NCBI GenBank assembly: GCA_945897365.1
Contig: CAMDFD010000009.1
Location: forward strand, 62,001-126,000
Source: Bordetella parapertussis
GTDB lineage: Bacteria; Pseudomonadota; Gammaproteobacteria; Burkholderiales; Burkholderiaceae_B
Direction of reading: 5' to 3'
DNA: 64,000 nt
A program made the translations under genes and the position numbers. This document shows, in pieces, positions 34,084-43,512 of this stretch. Within the stretch, counting starts at the first letter, position 1. Each line of letters opens with the position of its first letter. The notes beneath the pieces are model-generated. The model saw nothing but the letters and a program-made list of their open reading frames with translations, had not been told where the DNA came from and searched no databases.

Positions 34084-35302
34084 TCATGCTGCCTTCTTAT
34101 CGGGCATTGATAAAACGTTGTTATGTACAACCTCACAGTAGCTTTGCCAGTCCAAGAGCAATTTGCGTCTGGGTTCGAGCAGTTTCCCTCGTCGGTAAGC
34201 ACTTTCTACTTTATTACTAATTGCGTGAGCCAGTGCCATTTCTGCGACTTCTGACGAATGGTTCGTCTCTTCTGACACCCAATCACGAAACGTTGACCTA
34301 AAGCCATGCACCGTAACAGGGACGTTTAAACGCCGTAACAACATCGCCATAGCCATCCCGGACAGCGCCTTGCCTTTTATGGAAAACAAGTAACTACTCC
34401 CGGGGTCTAACGACTCAGCCAGTGTCAACAAATCCAAAGAACGCTCACACAGCGGAACTTCGTGTGCAACATAGGCTTTCATGCGCTCCGCAGGAATTTT
34501 CCAAGTATTGCCATTGACCTCGACTTTTAATCCATTGATTACTTCACCCGTGCGAGACGCATTCAATATTAAAAACTCAAGCGCCAAAGCCGCTGGACAG
34601 TTCAATTCCCTTAATCTTGCAATAAATTCTGGTAACTCCAGATACGGCATCGCCTTGTGGTGAACAACTTTTGAGACTTTTCCCGGTGCGGGCAGGATGG
34701 TTTGCAAATGCCCCCTCCACGCTGCAGGGTTGATCCCCGCACGAAGCCTGCGTGTCGTTGCCGCCGACAGTATCCACTCTAGTCTGCCCCGTAATCTTGA
34801 AGCAGTCTCTGTCTTAGTGATCCAAATCGGATTAAGAATGGTCAAAATATCTTCGGTCTCGATTTCATCTAATGCTTTATGACCGATAGTTGGGTATGCA
34901 AAGGTTTCTAAGGTGTACGCCCATTGATCCCCATGCTTTAAGTTTCGCCACTCTGCCCGCTTGGTGGCAATGATTGAATCTGCGAAATCTTTGAAAGTGA
35001 GGGCTGGCGTCTCGCTCCGTTCCTTGGCGACCACTACGCTCTTTTTAATGGGCTTGGGGTCTGTGCCTTGGTTAACCTTATTGCGGGCGTCTAAATGCTC
35101 GCTTGCGAGCCTCTTTAAGCGAAATTTCAGGATAAGAGCCAAAGCTTAGGTCAACCCTTTTACCGTCAAAGGTGTAGCGGTAGACCCAGTACTTCTTCAA
35201 ATCCGCTTTGACCTGTAGGTTCAACCCTTTTGTGTCGCCGTCAGTGTAGCGACCGGGTTTGCTTAGGTTTTTAACAAACAAGTCAGTCAGGCTGTTTTTC
35301 AT
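34084..35302 (-). pseudogene. int: P4-type tyrosine integrase, frameshifted
   Basis: The N-terminal arm-binding part (MKNSLTDLFVKNLSKPGRY to SLKEAR) is in one frame from ATG 35302, with AAGGA before it; the core and catalytic part (SEHLDARNKV to the end) is in another. The switch falls at about 35095-35108, in an AAGCGAGC-rich repeat (GCTCGCAAGCGAGC). The catalytic residues are all present in the second part: Arg in SRTGEV, HGFR, LAHA, and Tyr in SAYRRG. So either a one-base indel has broken the gene, or there is a sequence error; the site is not a classic slippery heptamer. It lies next to the right att site, as expected. Confidence 0.8.
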
Positions 35303-35516
35303 TACGTTTCCTTTGAAAATCCCCACAATCGTCCCCACAGAAGTGTGGTGATTTGTCTTATGAGGTATTAGTCAGTAACGTAATGTCTTGGTCAGCTCAA
35401 AGCTACGCAATAAGTAGATACTGCGGAACAACGTGTGCAAATACAAAGACTTATAATAATCAGGGGAGACTAAGGCTTGCTGACGCCGACCAAGGCATTA
35501 CAAGCACTTACTCTGA

Positions 35517-35530
35517 CACCGCTTCCGCCA
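35517..35530 (+). repeat. Right attachment site (attR)
   Basis: CACCGCTTCCGCCA, identical to the last 14 bases of tRNA-Ser. The bases before it differ from the tRNA (TGA instead of TCT). Four bases later, on the minus strand, is the stop codon of hepT. Confidence 0.8.
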
Positions 35531-35533
35531 AAA

Positions 35534-35953
35534 TTAGAGTGACTGATTACTCTTGAGCATTTGCTCAGAATATTGAAGAAATTCAACCAAATGCTCGGTA
35601 ATGACTTTCACCGTGATTGGCATCAGTAACTTTTGATAGTCATGCACGGCGATATTCCTAAAACCAACCATGCGTTTTAGTGATTCGGAAAGCGCCTGAT
35701 CAATCCACTTCGCCTGCGCCAGTATATCGAAGACATCTCGTGCACTTTGAGGCACACCCAGACGGTCGCGGCGGATGATATGGTGTCCCATGTCCAATGC
35801 CGCCTCGCAGGCACGCTGAATATTCATCACGGCAGCATCTTGTCTTGAAAAGTTGGTTCCGAAGGTCGTTGGATCGTGATCAAACTCCTCCTGAGCACGT
35901 GCCACACATCGTTCAATCGTCGCAGCTTTGTTGATTAGAACGTCATCGCGCAT
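35534..35953 (-). CDS. hepT: HepT-type RNase toxin (DUF86)
   Basis: 139 residues from the ATG at 35953, all-helical. The catalytic Rx4HxY motif is at residues 99-106 (RNIAVHDY). HepT is a HEPN RNase that its partner MntA silences by adding AMP to the motif Tyr. The start is set by an 11-base overlap with mntA; a longer reading to 36061 would run deep into mntA. The stop codon lies four bases from the att site, so the true gene end may have been set by an integration event. Confidence 0.87.
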   Translation of the reverse strand: MRDDVLINKAATIERCVARAQEEFDHDPTTFGTNFSRQDAAVMNIQRACEAALDMGHHIIRRDRLGVPQSARDVFDILAQAKWIDQALSESLKRMVGFRNIAVHDYQKLLMPITVKVITEHLVEFLQYSEQMLKSNQSL

Positions 35954-36365
35954 ACACGTGTCCCTCGCGGGCAATGGTTGTGAGAAGTGGTTCGCGTGCC
36001 TCGTCAAGCGCGAGTTTTTCACTAAAAACGGAAACTTCAAACAGGCGCGCCTGCAATCCAATATCCCACACTGCTTTCCCGGTTGAAAGAACCTGATACT
36101 GCATCACGGTCGAAGCTGCGCGTAAATCGAGCAGATCGACGTCGCCATTCACAAGGCTTGCGATCTCGTTTGATAACGACCACAACAAGTTTGGGTCAAT
36201 GAAGCCTGGTGCCAACACCGACAAATCAAGGTCGCTCTCTGGTCGGGGCGTGCCAAAGACCTGGCTCCCAAAGACATAGAGCGCCATTAGATTTGGTATT
36301 TTTGCAAGCACTGAGGCTAAGATGGCTCCGTCTGGCGCAAGCAGAGTCATAAGTTTTGAATGCAT
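35943..36365 (-). CDS. mntA: MntA-type nucleotidyltransferase antitoxin
   Basis: 140 residues from ATG 36365 (an ATG five codons upstream at 36380 is possible). The minimal nucleotidyltransferase motif is present: GSQVFG at residues 33-38 and SDLDL at 44-48, with the metal-binding Asp pair D45 and D47. MntA adds AMP to HepT and so neutralises it (type VII system). Gene order antitoxin then toxin, with overlap, is typical. Confidence 0.87.
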   Translation of the reverse strand: MHSKLMTLLAPDGAILASVLAKIPNLMALYVFGSQVFGTPRPESDLDLSVLAPGFIDPNLLWSLSNEIASLVNGDVDLLDLRAASTVMQYQVLSTGKAVWDIGLQARLFEVSVFSEKLALDEAREPLLTTIAREGHVYAR

Positions 36366-36613
36366 AGTGGGCTCGCGCAAAGGCAGCGGAAAACGTTATA
36401 AATCAGCGGGTAAGGCTGGCACTTTCGCAAACTCTAACATAGGTTCGTGGGTCTAATGACAGACCTTAAGCATCCGATATTATTGCAGAACCGCTTGCTC
36501 TTGAAAGCAGGGGAGATTAATTTGCATGTTCTGCCATGACTCCACTATGATGGGTTGCTCCTATTTCACCCCCTACCGACACCTCGTGGCTCACAACACA
36601 GTGAAGCTAAAAC

Positions 36614-38047
36614 ATGGCCAAAAACTCTCCTCAAAAATCTGTTCTCAAGTCTACCCAAGCTCCTAAAACGCCGTCCCTGCCCCACCTGAGTGCAGAGGAG
36701 CGGGCCACTGAGGGGAAAAGCCTGCGCAACAAAGCGCCCCGCAGTGCGCACGCAGAATGGCATGCCCCAAAAAATCGCCCCGATCCAGTCGAGATTCTTT
36801 CCGCCTCGAACGCCGGTCGAATTGAGCACCTTGTCCCTGTCCGCTTTGGACGGATGTCACAGTCTCCCTTCGCGTTTTACAGAGGTGCGGCTGCGATCAT
36901 GGCGTCGGATCTTGCGAAGACGCCCGCGACCGGCCTCTACGTCCAAGCCTGTGGTGACGCGCATCTCATGAACTTTGGCGGCTTTGCGACACCAGAAAGA
37001 AATATTGTTTTTGATATCAATGATTTAGACGAAACCTTACCTGCGCCTTTTGAGTGGGATATTAAACGCCTCGCTGCAAGCGTTGTGATTGCAGCCAAGC
37101 ATATCGAACTGCCCATGAGTGACGCTACGAGTATTGTCAACGACCTGGTGCGGGAATACCGTGAAAAAATGTCTGACTACGCTGGGATGCGCGCACTCGA
37201 TGTCTGGTATGACAAAATTGACTTGCAAAACTACACACATCGCTCGACAGACCCTGAGGTACTTAAACGTACCCGCAAACGTCTGGCCCAGCGCATTGAG
37301 ATAGAACAGCGTAAGTCCCATCCGGACATCATGTATCCAAAACTCGTTGTACACGATGGGGGTGAACCCAAAATCAAGGACGAACCTCCACTGATTTTTC
37401 ATACGACGGAGATGCTGACACCTGGCGCGCAATCAGACTACGCGACGGTAATTGAAGCCTACCGTCAAACTCTGCCAGAACATGTCCGCATACTTTTCAA
37501 TCGCTTTCACTACCGCGACCTCGCCCTGAAAGTTGTCGGGGTCGGCAGCGTGGGGACGATGTGTGGTGTGGCCTTATTCATGGCCGGGGAAAAGGACCCG
37601 CTTTTCCTGCAGGTCAAAGAAGCAAGACAGTCCGTTCTTGAGCCTTATGCTGGCAAAAGTGCCTATGCTAATCAAGGGCAACGCGTGGTGCATGGCCAAC
37701 GTCTCATTCAAACCGCCTCGGATGTGTTTTTAGGGTGGACACGCGGCATCAATGGGCGCGATTTTTATATACGACAGCTACGTGACCTCAAGCTTTCCGC
37801 GATTATCGAAGACTGGGATATTGAAACGCTGCGACTTTACGCAAAAATGTGTGGACACGCCTTGGCGCGTGCGCATGCGCGATCTGGCGATTCTGCAACG
37901 ATTGCGGGTTACCTTGGAACAAGCAAAACCTTTGACCAGGCGATCGGTGAGTTTGCCGTGCAATATACCGAGCAAAACAGCTTGGACTACCGGGCATTTA
38001 TTGAGGCAATTCGGCAAGGTAAGATTCCAGCTCAATTGGAGGTGTAA
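36614..38047 (+). CDS. DUF2252 family protein
   Basis: 477 residues, matching the DUF2252 family throughout: FYRGAAAIMASDLA, CGDAHLMNFGGFATPERN, then FDINDLDETLPAPFEWDIKR, an aminoglycoside-phosphotransferase-like kinase fold with the H-x-x-N and D-x-N-D type residues. No signal peptide. The N-terminal 30 residues are Lys/Pro-rich and variable. The function is not established. It stands alone, between the toxin-antitoxin pair and the molybdenum cofactor cluster. Confidence 0.85.
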   Translation: MAKNSPQKSVLKSTQAPKTPSLPHLSAEERATEGKSLRNKAPRSAHAEWHAPKNRPDPVEILSASNAGRIEHLVPVRFGRMSQSPFAFYRGAAAIMASDLAKTPATGLYVQACGDAHLMNFGGFATPERNIVFDINDLDETLPAPFEWDIKRLAASVVIAAKHIELPMSDATSIVNDLVREYREKMSDYAGMRALDVWYDKIDLQNYTHRSTDPEVLKRTRKRLAQRIEIEQRKSHPDIMYPKLVVHDGGEPKIKDEPPLIFHTTEMLTPGAQSDYATVIEAYRQTLPEHVRILFNRFHYRDLALKVVGVGSVGTMCGVALFMAGEKDPLFLQVKEARQSVLEPYAGKSAYANQGQRVVHGQRLIQTASDVFLGWTRGINGRDFYIRQLRDLKLSAIIEDWDIETLRLYAKMCGHALARAHARSGDSATIAGYLGTSKTFDQAIGEFAVQYTEQNSLDYRAFIEAIRQGKIPAQLEV

Positions 38048-38298
38048 AACCAACGCGCACTCAACAACGCGCGTTCAACCTAACGCATTTTTAGTTCCGC
38101 CTCAAATAGACCTGCAATCAGCAAGGCGCTCCAGTATATGTTCATACATTCACCAAAAAAATCAATAAAAACAATAGGTTAAAAAATACCTGCGGATCCT
38201 GCTGAGGAACAACGACTTGACCACCACCATTATCTAACTGAAACCAAGGGTAATTTGCGCATTCACAGTCAAAAGAAGAGTACATTTAGAAAACTTTC

Positions 38299-38320
38299 GT
38301 TATGTTTGGCTGGATATAAC
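38299..38320 (+). promoter_or_regulatory. Possible ModE-type operator before moaA
   Basis: GTTAT (38299-38303) and ATAAC (38316-38320) form an inverted repeat ending four bases before the moaA start, with flanking CGTTATGT and GATATAAC similar to ModE half-sites. The match is imperfect, no modE is in the window, and the ribosome binding region overlaps it, so this is only a candidate. The remaining 250 bases up to DUF2252 hold an AACGCGC/GCGCGTT hairpin (38052-38075) without a T-run. Confidence 0.3.
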
Positions 38321-38324
38321 TTTA

Positions 38325-39317
38325 ATGACGCAAACATCATCACCTCTCATTGACCGCTTTGGTAGAAGCATCGAGTACCTGCGCCTGTCGGTGACGGATC
38401 GCTGCGACATGAAGTGCACTTATTGTCTGCCGAAAAGTTTCAAAGGTTATCAAGAGCCCAAAAATTGGCTGACCTTCGATGAAATCGAACGCGTAGTAGG
38501 TGCGTTTGGTCGTTTGGGTACTTCACGTATTCGTCTCACGGGTGGCGAGCCTCTCTTGCGTCGCAACCTACCTGATCTCGCGGCACGCATCAGCGCCCTG
38601 CCCGGCATCCGCGACCTCTCCCTTTCAACCAATGGTACCCAACTGCCCAAACACGCCGCAGCCTTGCGTGCAGCAGGTGTGTCACGTCTGAACATCAGCC
38701 TGGACAGCTTGGATCGCGAATGTGTCACGCAGATTACCGGTAGAGACTCGATTGATGACGTGATGGCGGGACTTGATGCCGCTCAAGAGCACGGTTTCTC
38801 TCCCATCAAGTTGAATATGGTCGTCATGCCAGGTGTCAATGAGCACGAAGTCGAGGCAATGACCGAGTTCTGTATCAATCGTGGTTTTATTTTGCGTTTG
38901 ATTGAAACAATGCCGATGGGAAGCACTGGTTTAGCTTCAGGCTACACACCTCTCGGGCCCGTATTAGAGCGTTTGCGCGAACGCTTTGAGCTCATCCCAG
39001 AAATCAAAGAGATGGGTGGTGGTCCTGCCCGCTATTGGCGCACCGCGGATGGTCGTGGACAAATTGGTCTCATCACACCGATCAGTCAGCATTTCTGCGA
39101 AACCTGTAACAGGGTGCGTTTGTCTGTCGATGGCACTTTATATCTGTGCCTGGGACAAGAAGAGAAACTTGAGCTTCGCCCCTTGTTACGCGCCGGTATT
39201 TCTGATGCCGAGCTCGAGCAAGCACTCCGTGAAGGTATTGAGCTCAAACCAGAACGTCACGAGTTTCGCGAAGCCCCCACTAAAATTATTCGCTTCATGT
39301 CTCAAACCGGGGGTTAA
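38325..39317 (+). CDS. moaA: GTP 3',8-cyclase MoaA
   Basis: Radical SAM enzyme that starts molybdopterin synthesis from GTP. The N-terminal cluster motif DRCDMKCTYC holds C27, C31 and C34; the C-terminal cluster is CETC...CNRVR and a later Cys in YLCLG; and the protein ends in the functional Gly-Gly tail. 330 residues. It is the first gene of moaA-moeA-moaD-moaE-mobA-moaC. Confidence 0.96.
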   Translation: MTQTSSPLIDRFGRSIEYLRLSVTDRCDMKCTYCLPKSFKGYQEPKNWLTFDEIERVVGAFGRLGTSRIRLTGGEPLLRRNLPDLAARISALPGIRDLSLSTNGTQLPKHAAALRAAGVSRLNISLDSLDRECVTQITGRDSIDDVMAGLDAAQEHGFSPIKLNMVVMPGVNEHEVEAMTEFCINRGFILRLIETMPMGSTGLASGYTPLGPVLERLRERFELIPEIKEMGGGPARYWRTADGRGQIGLITPISQHFCETCNRVRLSVDGTLYLCLGQEEKLELRPLLRAGISDAELEQALREGIELKPERHEFREAPTKIIRFMSQTGG

Positions 39318-39372
39318 TGTCTCCGCGAAGCTAGGTTAAAGTCTGGATTGAGTCTCACCAAAGCGTATCCGC

Positions 39373-40596
39373 ATGAAACCCAGAGCCAACCTCCTGAATT
39401 TTGAAGACGCTCGCCAAATTTTGTTGGCGAGTGCGATGCCACTCAATGCAACTGAAACACTCCCTTTGTTAAACGCTCAGGGGCGCACGCTCGCGCAAGA
39501 CGTTATGTCACCGATCAACGTCCCAGGGTTTGATAACTCAGCCATGGACGGTTATGCACTCCATGTTCAGGACATGCGAAAGCTACCTGAACTTTTTCTC
39601 GTGACGCAACGGATCGCAGCGGGCCAGACAGGCAATGCACTTGCACCGAATACCGCGGCACGCATTTTTACAGGCGCACCAGTGCCCGAGGGTGCCAATG
39701 TCGTGGTGCCCCAAGAACACACCCAAGACCATGATGGCGCGATCGCCCTTACACACTCTATCGAGCTGGCACAACACATTCGTCGCCGGGGCGAAGATAT
39801 CGCAGCCGCTGGCCGCGTGCTGGCAGCCGGTCAACGCCTGGGTGCGCCTCAACTTGCAATGCTCGCGTCAATTGGTGTAGCCAACGTTAAAGTTTTCAAT
39901 CTGTTGAAAGTCGGTGTCTTTTTTACGGGTGATGAGCTGACAGAACCCGGTCAACCTTTAGCCCCCGGCGCCATTTACAACAGCAACCGTTATGCGATCA
40001 ACGGACTCTTGGCGCAGCTGGGTTGCACTGTGAATGACTATGGCATTGTGCGCGACTCTGCGCTTGCCACTCGCGAAGCACTCAGCAAAGCCGCCAGTGA
40101 AAATGATGTCATCATCACGTGTGGTGGTGTGTCTGTCGGAGAGGAAGATCATGTCAAAGCCGCCGTGATGGCGCTTGGGAGCCTCGATCTTTGGCAAATC
40201 TCCATGAAGCCCGGCAAACCGCTTGCCTATGGGCGTGTCGGTCAAACGGACTTCATCGGCTTGCCAGGCAATCCCGTCAGTGCGTTCGTCACTTTTTTAT
40301 TGATGGCACGACCTTTTTTGCTCAAGCGCATGGGCGCGACCGATACGGGGTTGAAATATCTGACTGCTAAGGCGAATTTCGATTGGACCAAACCCGATCG
40401 GCGCCGAGAGTTTTTGCGCGTCAAAATCACGGCCGACATCACAGGCGCTCCGGTCCTCGATCTCTGGCCCAACCAAGGCTCTGGCGTGATGAGCAGTTTG
40501 GCCTGGGCCGATGGGCTCGTGGATCTCGCCTCTGATACAAAAATCGCGCGTGGTGATGTACTAAGCTACCTCTCTCTTGCAGAACTCCTCTACTGA
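39373..40596 (+). CDS. moeA: Molybdopterin molybdenumtransferase MoeA
   Basis: Inserts molybdate into adenylated molybdopterin. 407 residues with the NSAMDGYA segment near 58-65, the TGDEL and CGGVSVGEEDHVK active-site region, and GLPGNPVSAFVTF. The four-domain layout and length are normal. It follows moaA by 55 bases. Confidence 0.95.
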   Translation: MKPRANLLNFEDARQILLASAMPLNATETLPLLNAQGRTLAQDVMSPINVPGFDNSAMDGYALHVQDMRKLPELFLVTQRIAAGQTGNALAPNTAARIFTGAPVPEGANVVVPQEHTQDHDGAIALTHSIELAQHIRRRGEDIAAAGRVLAAGQRLGAPQLAMLASIGVANVKVFNLLKVGVFFTGDELTEPGQPLAPGAIYNSNRYAINGLLAQLGCTVNDYGIVRDSALATREALSKAASENDVIITCGGVSVGEEDHVKAAVMALGSLDLWQISMKPGKPLAYGRVGQTDFIGLPGNPVSAFVTFLLMARPFLLKRMGATDTGLKYLTAKANFDWTKPDRRREFLRVKITADITGAPVLDLWPNQGSGVMSSLAWADGLVDLASDTKIARGDVLSYLSLAELLY

Positions 40597-40619
40597 ACCT
40601 GAGCGATACCCTAAAGATC

Positions 40620-40877
40620 ATGAAAATCAACGTTCTTTATTTCGCACAACTGAGAGAAAAATTCGGTATTGGAGACGAGAGCATCGTGGCGCCCGGGTCT
40701 GTTCATACCGTGCGTGATCTCATTGCACATCTTTCAAGTCGAGGCGGTGTCTGGGCACAAACCTTTGATGGCTCCCAGGCCTTTCGCGTCGCGATGAATC
40801 AGGAAATGATCGAGCTCGACACGCCGTTAATCGAAGGCGCCGAGCTCGCCATTTTTAGACCAGTGACGGGAGGCTAA
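40620..40877 (+). CDS. moaD: Molybdopterin synthase small subunit MoaD
   Basis: A ubiquitin-fold sulfur carrier of 85 residues that ends in PVTGG; the terminal Gly is thiocarboxylated and gives sulfur to the MoaE active site. The stop is directly followed by the moaE start. Confidence 0.95.
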   Translation: MKINVLYFAQLREKFGIGDESIVAPGSVHTVRDLIAHLSSRGGVWAQTFDGSQAFRVAMNQEMIELDTPLIEGAELAIFRPVTGG

Positions 40878-41351
40878 ATGAGCGCTGAGTCGACCCCACG
40901 TTTATCCGTTGCCGTTCAGTCCGCAGACTTCGATCTGAGTCGTGAATACACCGCGCTATTGGCGCAAGACCGTGGCATCGGGGCCATCGTGGCCTTTGTC
41001 GGAACGGTACGTGATCTGAATCTTGCTCAGGACGTAGTAGCGCTCGAGCTCGAACATTATCCAGGCATGACAGAAAAGTCCTTGCGTAAAATTTTGGATG
41101 CGGCGACAGAGCGTTGGTCGTTACAAGGCGCGCGCATCGTGCATCGAATTGGAAAAATGTATCCTGGAGATCAAATTGTGTTGGTGCTCACGGCGAGCGC
41201 ACATCGCGGCGATGCCTATGAGGCGAACAACTTCATCATGGACTATTTAAAAACCGAAGCACCATTCTGGAAAAAAGAATGGACTCCCGAAGGTCCGCGC
41301 TGGATTGAAGCGCGAGACAGCGACGATAAGGCAGCAGCGAGATGGAAATGA
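40878..41351 (+). CDS. moaE: Molybdopterin synthase catalytic subunit MoaE
   Basis: 157 residues. The GAIVAFVGTVRD segment, the LELEHYPGMTEKSL segment, HRIGKMYPGDQIV, and the catalytic Lys in PFWKKE are all present. It joins MoaD to convert cyclic pyranopterin to molybdopterin. Its end overlaps mobA by 10 bases. Confidence 0.95.
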   Translation: MSAESTPRLSVAVQSADFDLSREYTALLAQDRGIGAIVAFVGTVRDLNLAQDVVALELEHYPGMTEKSLRKILDAATERWSLQGARIVHRIGKMYPGDQIVLVLTASAHRGDAYEANNFIMDYLKTEAPFWKKEWTPEGPRWIEARDSDDKAAARWK

Positions 41352-41941
41352 AAAACGCTTATGACGCATTGATCCTAGCCGGCGGTCGCGGTGCACGACT
41401 GGGCGGTAAAGACAAAGGCTGGATTATGTGGGGTGGCTTGCCACTCGTTGAACACGCGCTTGCCGCTCTAGGCAAACAAGGCTCTGCCCCCGCTCGCATC
41501 CTGATCAGTGCCAATCGCAATGTTGATGCCTATCAGCAAACAGGACATACTGTGGTGATCGACGAGCGTCCTGATTTTATGGGACCCCTTGCAGGCATCG
41601 AAGCAGGTCTCATGCGCTGTAAAAAAAATAATTTATTGGTGATTCCTTGTGACGCGCCACGCTTGCCTGCTGACTTGTTTGAAAAGCTTCAACAGGCTCT
41701 CACAGATCACCCACATGCAGTGGCCGCCTATGCGGTAACGTCCGAGTCAGCGCAGCCTCTGTGCTGCCTGCTAAAACCTTCAGTGGCGGGAGTGCTGGGC
41801 AAGCAACTCGATGCAGGACACGCTGCGGTGCAAACATGGCTGGAGACGCTGGACGCGATTTCGGTGCGCTTCGACAACGCCACTGCCTTTGCCAACTTCA
41901 ACACTCCTGAAGCCTTTCTGGCACAGCGGAATTCTTCATGA
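41342..41941 (+). CDS. mobA: Molybdenum cofactor guanylyltransferase
   Basis: 199 residues of the MobA NTP-transferase family: LAGGRGARLGGKDKGW forms the GTP loop, DERPDFMGPLAGI and VIPCDAPRLP follow. It adds GMP to make the bis-MGD cofactor used by DMSO-reductase-type enzymes. Overlaps on both sides (10 bases with moaE and four with moaC) point to a single coupled transcript. Confidence 0.93.
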   Translation: MEMKNAYDALILAGGRGARLGGKDKGWIMWGGLPLVEHALAALGKQGSAPARILISANRNVDAYQQTGHTVVIDERPDFMGPLAGIEAGLMRCKKNNLLVIPCDAPRLPADLFEKLQQALTDHPHAVAAYAVTSESAQPLCCLLKPSVAGVLGKQLDAGHAAVQTWLETLDAISVRFDNATAFANFNTPEAFLAQRNSS

Positions 41942-42420
41942 CTCAAGATCTTACACACTTTGACGCGTCGGGTCAGGCACATATGGTGGACGTGTCCCGC
42001 AAAGAACAAACGCATCGTCGTGCCGTGGCGCAAGGACGCATCACAATGCAACCTGCGACTTTTATCAAACTGTCCCAGGGCGATGCGAAAAAAGGGGATG
42101 TCTTGGGTGTGGCAAGATTAGCCGGCATCATGGCGGCCAAGCAGACGGGTGCTCTGATCCCTTTATGTCACCCTATTCCACTGACCAGTGTCACCGTTGA
42201 TTTTATTATTGATTCAGAAAGCTCCTCCGTCACCTGTACCGCCGCCTCTGAAACGGTCGGACGCACAGGCGTCGAGATGGAGGCACTCACCGCTGCCTCA
42301 ATCGCTTTATTGACGATTTACGACATGCTCAAGGCCATCGATCGTGGCATGGTGATCGATGGGGTCAAACTGTTGGAAAAGCATGGTGGTAAGTCTGGCT
42401 CTTGGGTGGCAGAGGCTTGA
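41938..42420 (+). CDS. moaC: Cyclic pyranopterin monophosphate synthase
   Basis: Acts after MoaA in the first step of the pathway. 160 residues with MVDVSRKEQTHR near the N-terminus, LIPLCHPIPLT, and TGVEMEALTAAS, ending in KHGGKSG as usual. Last gene of the cluster. Its 3' end overlaps, on the opposite strand, the run-on frame of the oxidoreductase pseudogene. Confidence 0.95.
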   Translation: MTQDLTHFDASGQAHMVDVSRKEQTHRRAVAQGRITMQPATFIKLSQGDAKKGDVLGVARLAGIMAAKQTGALIPLCHPIPLTSVTVDFIIDSESSSVTCTAASETVGRTGVEMEALTAASIALLTIYDMLKAIDRGMVIDGVKLLEKHGGKSGSWVAEA

Positions 42421-43353
42421 CGTGAGTGTCCATGCAACAAGTATTCAATTAAATCTTTGACGGGTCGAATCGAGTCACCAAACGGCAGCCGCCCCGCCCC
42501 TCGAAAAAATAATCCTTTTTGCACATCACCTTTGAGTGCGGCCACAAGTTTCAAATCAATGCAAAACTGTCCTGCCTTGCTATTACCATCGCGTAATCCG
42601 CAATGAGTCAGGCAATCCATGCGCTGCGAACAACGTCTGGGGTCCGCCTTCGCACTTGCTTGCATTGTTGGTTCCTGACGTTGGTATTGACGTAACCAAT
42701 GTGTCGAGACTGCCCGCATCGGTAGGCCTGCGACACTCATGAGCTCCACCATTTTTGAGGGGATGGCACCGAGCAATACGCGCTTGAAATCGATATGCGC
42801 ATCGCCTTCTTCACTGACGGCAAAAGCCGTACCCAGCTGAACGGCATCAGCGCCAGCATTGATCCAATAACGGACTTTTTCATGACTATTAATCCCGCCA
42901 GCCAAAATCAGCGGCGGCGCATCTTGCCCGAGTCCAAGTTCGGTAAAAATGGCGTGACACTCCGCAATCACACGCTCAAACTCAAAGCGCTCGGCATGAA
43001 TGTCTTCGATTTTGACTGCGCCCAAGTGTCCTCCGGCATAACCTGGATGCTCAATCACGATCGCATCAGGACAACGACCTTTTTTAAGCCATTTTTTCAT
43101 CACGATCGCTACGCCACGTGACTCGGAGAGGATCGGGATGATGATGATGCAAATCAATGCTGGCAGTCGTCCCGATCGCGTTTTCTCGCGCAACGGCACC
43201 CGCCAGTCGATGCGCAGAAACGCCCACACCCATACCACCTTGAACGACTGGTGATAGAGAGCGACCAAGAATATCGAGGGTCTTAAACCACCTGTCCGTG
43301 GAGGGCAGCCAGTTTGAGAAAACAGATAAAGCTGAAGCTAATGTCGTTGTCAT
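42318..43353 (-). pseudogene. NAD(P)H-dependent flavin oxidoreductase, internally deleted
   Basis: Two frames together match the FMN-dependent nitronate-monooxygenase-like family. The first, from ATG 43353 with AAGGA before it, gives the N-terminus with VVQGGMGVGVSAHRLAGAVA and stops at 43084. The second resumes with ILSESRGVAIVMKKWLKKG and carries IEHPGYAGGHLG, LAGGINSHEKV and GADAVQLGTAF. About 75-80 family residues between them are missing, and the frame changes, at a CATCATCATCATCCCGATCC stretch (about 43135-43155). The C-terminal end runs past the expected stop into moaC on the other strand. The gene is decayed by an internal deletion. Confidence 0.85.
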
Positions 43354-43512
43354 GAGGATTTTCCTTGCATGACGGCTAAGTTAGCCTGATGAGGCGCTCG
43401 CTAGGGAGATGCCACTGAGCAATGTTTGATCTAGGACAAAGCTTGGTGAGTGATGACCTGTGGGCAGCACCCATTCAACACGTTGGGGCTAGTCATTTAA
43501 GCTTGATGCTGT

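Larger units (their letters stand above)
27841..35530. mobile_element. 7.7 kb integrative element at tRNA-Ser
   Basis: It is bounded by the tRNA-Ser 3' end and a 14-bp repeat of it. At the distal end is a P4-type integrase gene, then a small unknown gene, an AlpA-like regulator, a MobV-type relaxase, a terminase-small-subunit-like gene, a probable structured RNA, a phage-like small protein, and an array of tiny RiPP-precursor-like genes with long AT-richer spacers. There is no structural phage gene, no replication gene that can be recognised, and no conjugation apparatus, so if it moves it must use helpers. Base composition and coding density differ clearly from the flanks. The integrase is frameshifted as read, so the element may be fixed. 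Confidence 0.8.
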
